Positions 19,040 to 28,034 of a DNA stretch of 31,854 nt are shown here, in pieces. The DNA lies in assembly GCA_049999725.1 (NCBI GenBank), contig JBNGIS010034477.1, positions 1-31,854 of the forward strand, read 5' to 3'. Within the stretch, counting starts at the first letter, position 1; every line of letters starts with the position of its first letter. This stretch comes from Haplomitrium mnioides (taxonomy: Eukaryota > Marchantiophyta > Haplomitriopsida > Calobryales). The notes under the pieces are model-generated. The model saw only the letters and a program-made list of their open reading frames with translations. It was not told where the DNA came from and did not search any database. Both the position numbers and the translations under genes were made by a program.

Positions 19040-19966
19040 GTATCTCCCCTTGCTAGTGCCCTTGCGATGATTGCTCTCCTTGGCCTACTTCTTCTTCTTC
19101 AGATCCTTCTTCTTCTTCTTCTTTCTAGATGATTGGTCCTCTTCTGAGTTGTTGCTGCTCGACTCATTCTCGCTTTCCGAGGAAGACTCGGAACTCTGAT
19201 CCGTCTCTTTGTCACTGTTTGAGGTGTCCGAAGAATCATCAGAGTCATACTTGGACCGTGGCTTCCTTCGGGAACTGGTGACGGGAGCCTTCGCATAGGA
19301 TTGCGTTGCATTGACTGCGTCCTCCAGAGTCTATGGATCCGTTTGGCGCACCCATGTCCCAATTCCTCTAGGGAGCGCTGCTAGGAACCACGCTGTGAGC
19401 ATTCCGTTAGTGGCTGGCAAGTTTAGCTTTCTCGCCACCTTCTTGAAATGTTGGAGGAACTTCCTCACAGACTCCTTCTTTTTCATCATGAGCTGACCCA
19501 TCTTGATCAACACTTCTGTCTCTTCACCAATCCCATGGAATTTTGCTATGAAGGCTGCCCTGAACGCATGCCAGTCCCTCTTGACATTATCTGATAGGTC
19601 CTTGTACCAAAGTTGGGCTTCTCCTTTCAACATTTCTGGTAGGATTCCAATCTTCACATAGGCTTCCCATTGGCTGCTGCAGTGTTCTCCAGGTCATCCA
19701 GCCATGCATCTGGGTCATCTTTCGGGCGTCCCTTGAAGGACTTATACTTGAATCTTCCTCGAAGCCAAGAAGGAGGTACAGGATTGACAATCCCTCCACT
19801 GGCCAGTGCCACTTCCACCCAACAATCCCTTCTTTCCGCTACTCTTCCTCAACAGACTCAGCCTCCAGTTGCTATGTTTCTTGGAAGTGGCTTTCTCACA
19901 AGCTGACTTGAGTCTCTGGTGTACAAAGTGGTGTCTCTGGTTCGGGTTGGTCTCAGGTTTCTCCAA
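19040..19966 (-). pseudogene. Element D gag N-terminal and capsid region
   Basis: The capsid core is in the minus frame 19657-19331: EMLKGEAQLWYKDLSD, RDWHAFRAAFIAKFHG, RKFLQHFKKVARKLNL and GMLTAWFLAALPRGIGTWV. This matches the Retrotrans_gag layout. Upstream, a reading from 19966 may be the N-terminus but is frameshifted. Downstream (19130-19290) the minus strand encodes a Ser/Asp/Glu-rich tract followed by a Lys run, a low-complexity hinge before the zinc knuckles. The primer site lies only ~10 bases upstream of 19966 in coding direction, so gag starts very close to the LTR. Confidence 0.8.
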
Positions 19967-19973
19967 ACCTTTG

Positions 19974-19991
19974 GCCCTCCTTCTAGTGCCA
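19974..19991 (-). other. Element D primer binding site (tRNA not assigned)
   Basis: In coding orientation the LTR ends ...GCGACA, then an 8-base spacer TGAATTTT, then TGGCACTAGAAGGAGGGCC. It starts with TGG, as a site complementary to a tRNA CCA end must. I cannot say which tRNA it would pair with; comparison with the 3' ends of the plant tRNA set would decide. Confidence 0.6.
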
Positions 19992-22329
19992 AAAATTCAT
20001 GTCGCTCCCCTTTTCCAGGCCTTAACCTTTCTAGCCACCTCTTTGGAGGCAGGGGAGGACAAATTATGGGCTTTCATGTTCTTTTCTGAGATGGCCCCTT
20101 GCTAGTTACCACTTTCAGACCTTAAGGGTTCTCCCTTTCCTTACAAGCCTTATATGCACCACTCACTCTCTTCTGATTGCACTCAAGTCAGTTGTTTACA
20201 CACCTCTAGGTCCACATTCATAACCCCCCAGCTGTGCTTTGTGTAATTCTTCCACTTTATTCCAAGGGCCCCATGACTCAGGCCCCGCCACCTTATTTAT
20301 GCTTGGAGCAGAATGGGTGTTGTGACCTGCACCAATGTACAACACAATAGGACTGGACTCCCCCTACTAGGGTTGTCACAGAACAAGTAAAGATGATCCT
20401 AACTATTCTAAGAGGTACTAATTCCTAACTATGCAACAAGATTAGGAGCAGAGAGCATTCACCCCCAGGGTATCAGAACCATGTCAAGGGATTGGACTCC
20501 CCCTCCAAGGCTTCCCCAAGGTCTGCTCAGCTGTCCTGATGTAGTCTAATCTAGAATGTCATTTGAATACAAATGTAGAAAGGAAATCTAACTACACATA
20601 TATGCACAAACACTTTATACAAAATATTTCTAAGAGAAACAAAGTTCTTGAAGGCCATCTGGACTGATCCACCAACTCGAACTTCCCTTCTGAATCCCTG
20701 GCTGCCTTCCAGCCTTCCAACCAACTCACCCACACACCCTTCTCTCTAGATAGTTTTCTACTTCCATTGCTAGAAGCCCTGAATTTACTTCCTCAAGATC
20801 GGAAGAGGATTTCTTTCACCCCTACCTCTGGGAGGCAGTCTTCTTGACTGCAGGTAGCTCACTCCACCCCGAGCCTCAACGGGTCCTCCTCCACAATGTG
20901 CAGGCACTAACGCAACCCCCCTCTTAGCTCCACTTGAAGAATCACACCAGAGTGTACTATGAATACTCTGGGTTGATGTGCTTGCACAAAGAATGCAGGG
21001 ACAACTCCAAGCTCCTCACTTGGCAACCTCCCCCAAGTTCTCAACAGGCAAGAATCCCTTCTAGCTCACGTATCGGTCCACCTCCGCTCTAATCTACTTA
21101 CAAGAATGAGTTCACCTGGATCGCTTGAGCATTCAGAGCTCTCACTCTGCAATTCTCGGCACCCCTCCAATCCACCTCCGAATCCCCACTTGCCCTCTGG
21201 AGCTAGTTCATCCGCTTAACGTAGCTTCTCACCGAATTCTTCCTCCTCCCTTACCTTGTTGCGAAATCCCTGTCTTGAGGTCGTTATCTCATCCTGCAAT
21301 TGCTTGTGCATCAACCCGAACAAATTCGGAGGCCCGCGATGTATACCCCCCTCCCCCCTGTGCGCATTGATCCTTCGAGCCCGATCCAAAGAATAGTCGT
21401 TAATCTCGTTGGCTCGGAATAGGGGGTGACAATGTGTGTCCCGCAAGGTTGTTATTCTCGTTACATCGGAATGGAAGAAAGCGTCGCGTGTCCTGTCGGT
21501 TGGTTAAGAAAATCTAAGTACAATGGTAATACAATGTGGAGTCCAAGGAATCTTGCGAGCTGAGATTTCGTAGATTCCCTCGGAGTTAGGTCCAAAAGGT
21601 TCTTTGAAACAGAGTTCCGAAGCACCCCGTGCAACCTAGTCCATAGAATCTCTGCAGATTCCCCCACATATCCCAAATGATCCTCCGCGCTCTACGTCAT
21701 CCGCAGCTCCGTCCTTCGACGTCGCCCTTGAAGGGGGTAGGTAGACCATCGCGCTGACCCCCTCTTCCGAAGTTGACCCGTTCGTGGCCCGAGGTCCAAT
21801 GAGCTCCTACTTGCTACCTCGTGTCCTCTGACTTGCTCGAGGCTCCTGGAGTTGCCACGTCATCCAAAGGCCGCTGTTCGTCGCAGCTCCGCAAAGGGGT
21901 TGACCTTTCTTCGAGGTTGACCCACGGAAAGCCCTCCGAGCTTCTCAGAGCGCCATGACGTCCGAAGGTCGCTGTCCAACGCCACCTCACAAGGGGGTAG
22001 GCGGACTGTCGCGCTGACCCCTTCTTCCAAAGTTGACTCGTGGACTTCCTTCTCATTTGTCCACTTTGCCGAAAACCTCCGCGGACTCCCTATGCTTGCC
22101 ATGTCATCCAAAGAACACCTCCTCGCTGAATAAGAACTGTGCCAATGTTGCCGTTTCGTCATCCCTTTGAGATAAGAACAATGTGCGCGCCCAAAGCTCC
22201 CTTCGCTAAGTTTTCCAAAAGCTTGATATAAGAACTACAAGGCCCCTTTGAACCGTTCACCTCTCTGCCAAACTTTCAGATGCCGCGGCCATACCCCGTC
22301 AAACTTTCTTCCTTGGTCATATCGAATCT

Positions 22330-22945
22330 GTGTAGAATCACCCTTTCGGCTCCGCTTGCTCCTCCACCGGTCGGTGCTGCGCTGAGTTGTTTTTTCGACC
22401 GTCCTCATTTTGCTTCCCAATTCTTCGATAAATTGCCTTTTCAGTGTATCCTTCTTCTCCTCCAACCGGATCAGCGACATATCGCCCTTCTGGCTCAGCC
22501 TTCTTCTCGTTGGACGGTTCGCGATGGATCACCGTTTCAGCACTCCCGCTCTCCGTCTAACTGGATCTTCAATGTGTCACCCTTCTGGCTTCCGCGGATC
22601 TCCTCTGGTCGGATCAACACTAGGTCACCGCTTTGCTTGAACCCTCATTGCTCCCCAATTGGCGCTTTTACGGATCCCTGTTAGGCGGTTCCCTCCACAT
22701 CGGAATTCAGATCGGAACCACTTTAATCGGGTTCCCCACTAGTCAGATGGTCGATAGATTGCCTTTCCGGCTTTACGAGCTCTTTGTCCGACCGTCTAGT
22801 GATTAGTCCCCCTTTCGGCTCTCCTCCGCTTTTCCTCTTGTTGGATCTCCGAAAAGTCACCTTTTTGGCACTCTTCCGTTTTCCTTCAGTCAGACTGACG
22901 ATATTTCGCCTTTTCGGGTCTTCCTCCTTGCTCCCCGGTTGGACT
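22330..22945. repeat. ~48-bp minisatellite inside the element D LTR
   Basis: Units start at about 22428, 22476, 22522, 22565, 22613, then 22748, 22796, 22847 and 22896, spaced 43-51 bases within each run. The shared pattern is GATATATCGCCCTTTCGGCTC, a pyrimidine-rich stretch, and a GGTTGGA or GGTCGGA end. The two runs are separated by the first of the 92-bp repeats. The truncated LTR keeps only the earlier units (about 13130-13398), so the truncation breakpoint lies inside this array. Confidence 0.7.
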
Positions 22946-23020
22946 CTCAGCGGATCCCTGTTAAGCGGGGTTTCCACATCGCAAGACGGATCAGAACCCC
23001 GTTAATTGGGATCCCCACTT
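22650..23020. repeat. 92-bp direct repeat pair in element D LTR (22650-22741, 22930-23020)
   Basis: Both copies start GCTCCCC and share CGGATCCCTGTTA, GGCGG or GCGGG, CCACATCG, ATCGGAACC or ATCAGAACC and ATCGGGTTCCCC or TTGGGATCCCC. They are 280 bases apart and flank the second run of the minisatellite, so one unit of repeat plus minisatellite was probably duplicated together. Confidence 0.75.
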
Positions 23021-23707
23021 AGGGAGGCGACTTCCCGTAGATCTTTGGGCTCCTTGGAGCCGCCACGTTGTCCGAAGAGTCCTGTGAATCGCTTCGGAGA
23101 CGCCATGTTTCCGCGAAATCTTGCGGAGCCTTCAGGTACTCCTCGTTTTTGCTAGGATCTGCGGATTCAAAGGGAAAGCTCGATCGGCCCTTGCAGGGCG
23201 CGCTTCTGCTTGCAAGATCGAGGTGTCCCCCTTCCTTGGCCTAGCTCGCCCTTGTGATGATCTCACCTCCTCCTTTCGTCCCTGATCTTTGCTTCCTGAT
23301 TTGTGGCCGCTACAGGACATGTCTGCGATCTGTCTCTCCTCCGAGTGCCTTCAGACTTCTACGTTGTGGATCTGTTCTTCCTCCCTTGATCACTTTGCAT
23401 GGAGTGGCTTTGTTCCTTCTCCCCTGCTCGCCCTCAATCCCCGCATCCTCGTGAGACCCACGGGTTCTCGCTGGCTTGCTTTGAATTTTGAAATGGGACC
23501 CCTCCCTTGGCTGGTGATCACTGTTCTCTTCTCATCCTCTCGCCATGATCCTGTTTTCCTCCTAGGAATCATGCGCCCTACTCTTACTAGTTGTTCGAGA
23601 GTAATTCGCTGCTCCAGAGAGGCCTTCACACTTCCAGAGGCCCATTGTGTCACAGATACCTCCGATTTCTTGAATTCAGCTTTAGTAACCCGAATCGCTG
23701 GTTGACA

Positions 23708-23712
23708 ACCAA
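23708..23712. repeat. Probable target-site duplication of element D, right copy (ACCAA)
   Basis: It follows the terminal CA of element D. It differs from the left copy ACTAA at one base. The following AGCAGACACTAAC continues the copia RNase H codons. Confidence 0.7.
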
Positions 23713-24104
23713 GCAGACACTAACTTGTACTTCTTCTAAGCATTTAGAGATTATAGCAATGTGTGAGGCTAGTAGAGAGTGTAAATGGCTTAGGAGGATG
23801 ATTAATCATATAAGTGTGCATGCTAGTTTGCCTTGTTTGACTACTCCTACTGTTTTATATGAAGATAATTTTGGCATGTGTTGAATAGGTTTCCAAGGGA
23901 TTCATTAAAGAAGACCGTATCAAGCACATTGCATTGAAATTTCTTTTTACTCATGAGCAACACGATGAGACTATTTATGTGCAGGCTATTGCAGGCAAGG
24001 AAAATCAAGTTGATTTGTTTATGAAGGCATTGACTCCAGCTCTTCATCACCTCCATTATGACGACATTGGTCTATGTCAACTTTCTCAACTATTGGATTA
24101 TTGA
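23708..24104 (+). pseudogene. Element C RNase H, 3' half
   Basis: It resumes the copia RNase H after element D: TKQTLTCTSSKHLEIIAMCE (usually KQxxVSTSSTEAEYxA), ASRECKWLRRMI and PTVLYEDNFGM (usually DNQxA). A TGA stands at 23882. After a small shift, GFIKEDRIKHIALKF, FTHEQHDETIYVQ and AIAGKENQVDLFMKAL follow to the terminator at 24102-24104. This is the standard C-terminal end of a copia polyprotein. It carries the sense version of the block found inverted at 10603-10684. Confidence 0.88.
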
Positions 24105-24306
24105 TATAAATTTATTATTGTTACTTTTCATCTATGTTTTTGCAAATCTAGGTGGTTGTACTCTTTTCCTCATAGGAGTATGAGAGGGTTTAATGAGGCA
24201 ACACCTTTATCTTGCATACGAACATCTAAAAGATGAGTTTATGGAGTTTTTGTAGCTTAGATAACTATATCTTATTGTTTGTTTGTAACATTCCCATATT
24301 ACAACC

Positions 24307-24315
24307 AAGGGGGAG
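24307..24315 (+). other. Element C polypurine tract
   Basis: AAGGGGGAG sits immediately before TGTTAAGATATAC. This is the classical polypurine tract and LTR start of plant copia elements. Confidence 0.85.
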
Positions 24316-24554
24316 TGTTAAGATATACTGTATATAGCTATACACTAAGCTATATTAGATTAGTTAATAAGAACTCTAATCTAATTTTACTATAAGAACA
24401 TATAGTTGTAACTATATGTTAAAGAGATGAGAATGGTTAAAAGAGAAGAGATATGATATATGATGAGAAGAATATATGTGATGAGCTATTGAGCTGCATG
24501 ACCTTTTCTAATGGATGATTTCCTCTTACTTAAAAACCTTTTCTTTCTTTAACA
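24316..24554 (+). repeat. Element C 3' LTR (239 bp)
   Basis: It starts TGTTAA and ends TTAACA, a perfect 6-bp terminal inverted repeat with TG...CA ends. It is very AT-rich, with TATATAGCTATA near its start. The right boundary is supported independently because recognisable element E integrase sequence starts at 24555. No second copy is found in the window. Confidence 0.8.
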
Positions 24555-25370
24555 CGATGATGTTTATTGGCATATGTTTTTGCCAATTCTAAAAAATAAC
24601 AAGATGGTTTCTTGCATCTTGCAAAGAGGAAAATAAACAAGACAAAAAAGTAAAAAGACTTAAAACATTGGAAGATGAAGGAGAAAACAAACAATTAAGA
24701 ACAAGAGGATGTTGACCACAATTATTTTTTAAAAGGAGAAAGTCCAGTACTTGCTTGTTTGGAATTGTTGTATGCAAGCTCCACAACCGGTAAGAAACTA
24801 TCCCAATCCGTGATAAACATTGATAAATGCTTGAAGCATATCCTCCATAGTATGATTTGCGCAACCAGTTTGCCCATCTATTTGCGAATGATAAGTTGTA
24901 GACATAGATAGTTTGGTACCCAAAAGTGCTAACAACTCTTGCCAAAACTTCCTAGTGAATCGTGGATCTCTATGAGATATCAACACCTTTGGCATTCCAT
25001 GACATCTGAAGACTATATCAAAGTATATCTTTTCCAACTGTGGAGCATCCATCGTATTCGTTGTCGATGCTAGATGAATTTGTGTCCTTGGCTTATCCAC
25101 AAACCCCACAATGGTCATAAACCCACGAAGTGTGGTTAGAAGTAAAGCGACAAGATCTAAACTTGCATGTTCACATCCAGTAGTAGGAATTAGTAGTGGT
25201 TGAAGAAGGCCAATTGGTTTTGATTTGAAGCCTTGTTTTACTGACAACTGTCACAAGAATGAACAAAACCACAACATCTCAAGCTAAGTTTGGCCACCAC
25301 TAAGTGTGTTGAAGCAACTCTATGGTGTTGTCTACCCCAAGATGCCCAAAGATTGGAATTTCATGTGCTT
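24555..25370 (-). pseudogene. Element E integrase
   Basis: KSKPIGLLQPLLIPTTG, SLDLVALLL, VLISHRDPRFTRKFWQELL and TYHSQIDGQTGCANHTMED give the integrase core from about 25220 to 24860. The second catalytic Asp (ISDRD in B) reads ISHRD, and the Glu position in GQTGCANHT is Gly, so it is inactive. At the site where B has a TGA (7070-7072) this copy has CGA, which confirms the direction of that change. The C-terminal part decays through an A/T-rich insertion (about 24715-24740) and ends at the copia LTR. Confidence 0.85.
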
Positions 25371-25382
25371 TTTGTAAACGAG

Positions 25383-26195
25383 CTATTCAAAGTGCATCAT
25401 CTTGTGGAACATATACTTGATGGCCTTGATAGAGAATACCATCTTGAATGAAAAATGCATGATACTCACTATCTTTGACCGCCAAATGTGCCGTAACAAG
25501 ATTAAAGAAGGCATCTTCATAGAACTTTTGTTGAAAGCCATCATTGGTTGCTTCATCAAGATGCAATATACTAACATTCGCAACCTCCAATGTATTTAGT
25601 TGATGATCTGGTCATCGTGACAATTCATTAGAAATAGTTGGAGCCTTCGTGGCTTGTACTCCAACTTGATATCAAATAGATGTAGCTGATCTTCCCATCG
25701 ATGATGACAACTTGTAACCTTTTCCAAGTGAATTGATTGTGGCAAAGGCTTGTGATCGGTGCACATAAGTATATACTTTCCTAAAAGGCAGTGCCTCTAA
25801 ATCTTGGTAGCATAAGCCATATCTAATTGCTCTCTATCTCTTGCAAAATAATTTCTCTTTGTTGTATTTAATTGATGTAAGATGAAGGCAATCACATGAA
25901 GTCTATCCTCAACTCTTGTTGCAACATTGCTTCAATAGAAAAATTAGAGGCATTAAAATCAACTATACAACGTGCACTTAGATCATACATTTGTAGAATC
26001 AGACAAGAATACACTACATTCTTGAGTCATTGAAATACCTCTCACTCTTTAGTCGTCCATTGAAACGTTGCCTCCTTGCCTAACAGATCTATAAGCGGTG
26101 CAGTAATATGAGCATAGTAATGGATGAATAATCTATAAAAACTTGCCAAGCCATTGAAAACTCAAATATCCTTTGCATCATTTGATGTTGGCCAT
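25383..26195 (-). pseudogene. Element E RNase H and linker
   Basis: The reverse-strand reading from about 26190 follows B from TPNDAKD through the RNase H start to the linker (SILHLDEATNDGF, EDAFFNLVTAHLAVKDSEYH near 25585-25440). The first catalytic Asp is changed: VDFNASNF, Asn codon 25952-25954, where B has FDAS. Again the change is GAT to AAT. Multiple stops and small indels are present. Confidence 0.8.
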
Positions 26196-26600
26196 GCATA
26201 ATCCACCATTTTTCTTTGGTACAAGAATACCGAAGTTCCTCAAGGCAAAGTGTTGTGTTGAATGAAATCCTTCTCAAAAAGATCTATGAAAGTTTTTCAA
26301 AGCTCCTCTAGTTCTTGTGGTGATAATTGACATATAGGTTGATTATAAGGAGTGCCTTCTTGCATCAACTCAATCAGAAAAGGCATTCCTCAATCATCGT
26401 GAGAGGCTTCAATTCTCGAACAAAATGGTCTTATGCTTCTTCTTTCCTTATATCAGAAATTTACATAGTTGTATCTTGAACATGTGTAGCATAGCTTCTC
26501 ACTGTACTAAGTTGCTTTAATTTGGCCAATCGATCTCTTGCTACTTTCGAAGCATTTACAACCCTATATCTTGAAATCAATGCTTCTTTGAATTCACATC
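26196..26600 (-). pseudogene. Element E gag fragment joined to RT fingers by deletion
   Basis: From 26598 the minus strand reads CEFKEALISRYRVVNASKVARDRLAKLKQL-type gag, intact at the arginine codon that is TGA in B. Near 26396 the text switches within a few bases to the RT start GMPFLIELMQ-type sequence, then to the fingers ending FGILVPKKNGG near 26205. Roughly 750 bases, including the whole protease, are missing between these parts relative to B. Confidence 0.8.
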
Positions 26601-27515
26601 AAGCATATTGAAATCCATATTGAGCATATTTTATTGAACTTCAACATTTTCTTCTATATTCAATAGCAAGCATTCTTGGCTTACAGGTTTGCATAGCACA
26701 TCTAAACACATTTCGAGGATATTTTCAGCTCGAAGAGTTCTTCATCGACCAGATTTTGAGCTTTTGAGCTTTTTTGAGTAATGGTTTCTTGCTATTTCGA
26801 GCATTACTTACTACCATTTGTTTTTTGCTTTGGCATTTGAGCATTGCTTGGGCATTCTTTGACTTACTAATGTGTGTTAACTTTTGCCTCAATTTTTGCA
26901 AGATTTCTCATGATTCATTTGATGCCAATTCTTGATTCATAGATTTCTTCGACATTCATTAATTCTCCACCTACATCATTTTTCTCCAGCAATAGAGTTT
27001 TCTTCAATCTCCATTCACATCAATTTTCTTTAGTTTTCTTCTTTGACTTGGATTAGATCTCTTTCTATCGAGCCTGTTTTTTACGTAGCTATTCTCCCAA
27101 CATGGATTCATCTTCTTCGATGTACATCAGATCGTGGATGCGTGATTGGGTTTGGATGCGTGGCACATTTTTTCTCTACATCAAATTTTCACGACATTTT
27201 TTCTCTGCATCAAAAGTGCTCCATCTATTTTTGATGATGGAATGTTTTTTCATGTTTTTCGTCTGCATCAAAGTGCGATATCGATTATTTATTGATGCTT
27301 TGAGCATCCATTTTTTTACTTCAAGCTTGCTTTGACCTACATCAGACCCTTTTGGACATTCTTTGTGACAACTCCCTTCATCAAGCATTGCAGGTTTCAG
27401 CATTTTTTCAATCAATTTAAGTCCCTTTTCATTTTTTGTTGTTGCTTCAAGCATCATTTTTCTATTTGCACTTGCTTTAGCTTAACAACGCTTATTGTGC
27501 TTTGCTTCAAGCTAC
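26601..27515. other. AT-rich stretch without recognisable gene
   Basis: This pyrimidine-rich, T-rich DNA has frequent TTTGAGC, GCATT and TTTTC words and no coherent frame, LTR end or domain. Short open frames (27043-27234, 27102-27335, 27176-27457 reverse) overlap on both strands and lack family features. It may be the decayed remainder of an older element. Confidence 0.5.
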
Positions 27516-27519
27516 TTTC

Positions 27520-28030
27520 TAGTCGAGGTGAATTTTTTGAGTTTATTTTCTGCTTCTTTTTTCTTTAAAGCATTCACCACTTCTCTTCCATGTTTTCTTT
27601 TTTGAAAACAACCATCATTTTCTCGAGCTTTGATTCAACGTTTTCTGCTTTGACTTGCGTTTTCTATAGCTTTCATTTGCATTTTGGAATCGTGGAGCGT
27701 TGGAGAAGTAGGGCCATTACAGGCTCAAGCTTTTATTCCACGAGCCTATGCTCCCCTTTTCTATTGTTTTCCTTGGCTCCTTCTTACAACTTTCAATTCA
27801 TTATTCTCATACAGATTCGCAAGCTCTTTTCATAGTCGAGGTGAGTTTTTCGAGTTTTTTTTTCTACTTTGGGTTTCTTTGAAACATTCAGCACTTCTGC
27901 TACATGTTTTATTTTTGAATGCAGGTGCTAGTAGCTGCCACCACCATTTTCTCAAGCTTTTATTCTACAATTTTTTGAGCTTTTATTTGCATTTTGGAAT
28001 CGTGGAGCATTTGAGGAGTAGTGTCATTTC
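27520..28030. repeat. ~310-bp tandem duplication, diverged
   Basis: The block starting TAGTCGAGGTGAATTTTTTG at 27520 recurs as TAGTCGAGGTGAGTTTTTCG at 27833. GCATTTTGGAATCGTGGAGC occurs at 27679 and again at 27989. The offsets, 313 and 310 bases, agree, and intervening words (CACTTCT, CATGTTTT, CATTTTCTC) keep the same order. The two copies are adjacent, and the similarity ends after the GGAGTAGTGTCATT/AGAAGTAGGGCCATT word near 28030. Confidence 0.8.
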
Positions 28031-28034
28031 AAGC

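Larger units (their letters stand above)
10802..23707 (-). mobile_element. Element D: 12.9-kb long-LTR Ty3/gypsy element (Athila/Tat-like), rearranged
   Basis: It is bounded by TG at 10802 and CA at 23707. In coding (minus-strand) order it runs: 5' LTR (23707-20000), primer site, gag, zinc knuckles, protease, RT, RNase H, integrase, then an inverted second integrase copy and a truncated 3' LTR (13398-10802). There is no chromodomain. The integrase zinc domain wording (GHFVAD, AGYWWPTLHKDV, VRRCDACQ) and the RT word SFLDGYLGYNQI are of Athila/Tat type. It is richer in G+C than its surroundings, most clearly in the LTRs. LTR divergence is about 7% over the ~205 bases compared, older than element B. 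Confidence 0.88.
20000..23707 (-). repeat. Element D 5' LTR, full length 3,708 bp
   Basis: It is bounded by TG at 20000 and CA at 23707. The first 2.6 kb align with 10802-13398. It is unusually long, G+C-rich and built partly of internal repeats: GTAGGCGGAC-type blocks around 21736 and 21994, a ~48-bp minisatellite (22330-22940), and a 92-bp pair at 22650-22741 and 22930-23020. A TATA candidate in coding direction (CATATAAGG, reverse complement of about 20148-20156) lies ~150 bases before the LTR end. No coding sequence is credible; open frames on both strands overlap one another. Confidence 0.88.
23708..24554 (+). mobile_element. Element C: Ty1/copia retrotransposon, right segment with 3' LTR
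   Basis: It comprises the 3' half of RNase H, a 3' leader, a polypurine tract and the 3' LTR. The leader contains GTGGTTGTACTCTTTTCCT (24152-24170) and GGGTTTAATGAGGCAACA (about 24186-24203), a pair of words typical of plant copia 3' untranslated regions. Base 24555 starts element E sequence, so this copia inserted into E. The five bases CGATG there are a candidate target duplication, but the partner end is not in view. Confidence 0.85.
24555..26600 (-). mobile_element. Element E: degenerate chromovirus fragment related to B, two internal deletions
   Basis: Read on the minus strand it runs gag (26600-26397), RT fingers (26396-26200), RNase H (26195-25610), linker (25590-25383) and integrase (25380-24555). 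Over ~155 gag bases it is about 87% identical by eye to element B. Two deletions relative to B are clear: gag (around B 4390) is joined to RT (around B 5145) near 26396, removing the protease, and RT fingers (around B 5335) are joined to RT end (around B 5845) near 26190-26205, removing the palm. Its integrase end is cut by the copia LTR at 24554. No LTR is seen. Confidence 0.85.

Noticed and set aside
20467-20482. GGTATCAGAACCATG on the plus strand, like an initiator-Met primer binding site
   Set aside because: It lies ~470 bases inside the element D LTR, with no LTR end next to it, and reads GGTATTAGAACCATG in the other LTR copy. Coincidental.
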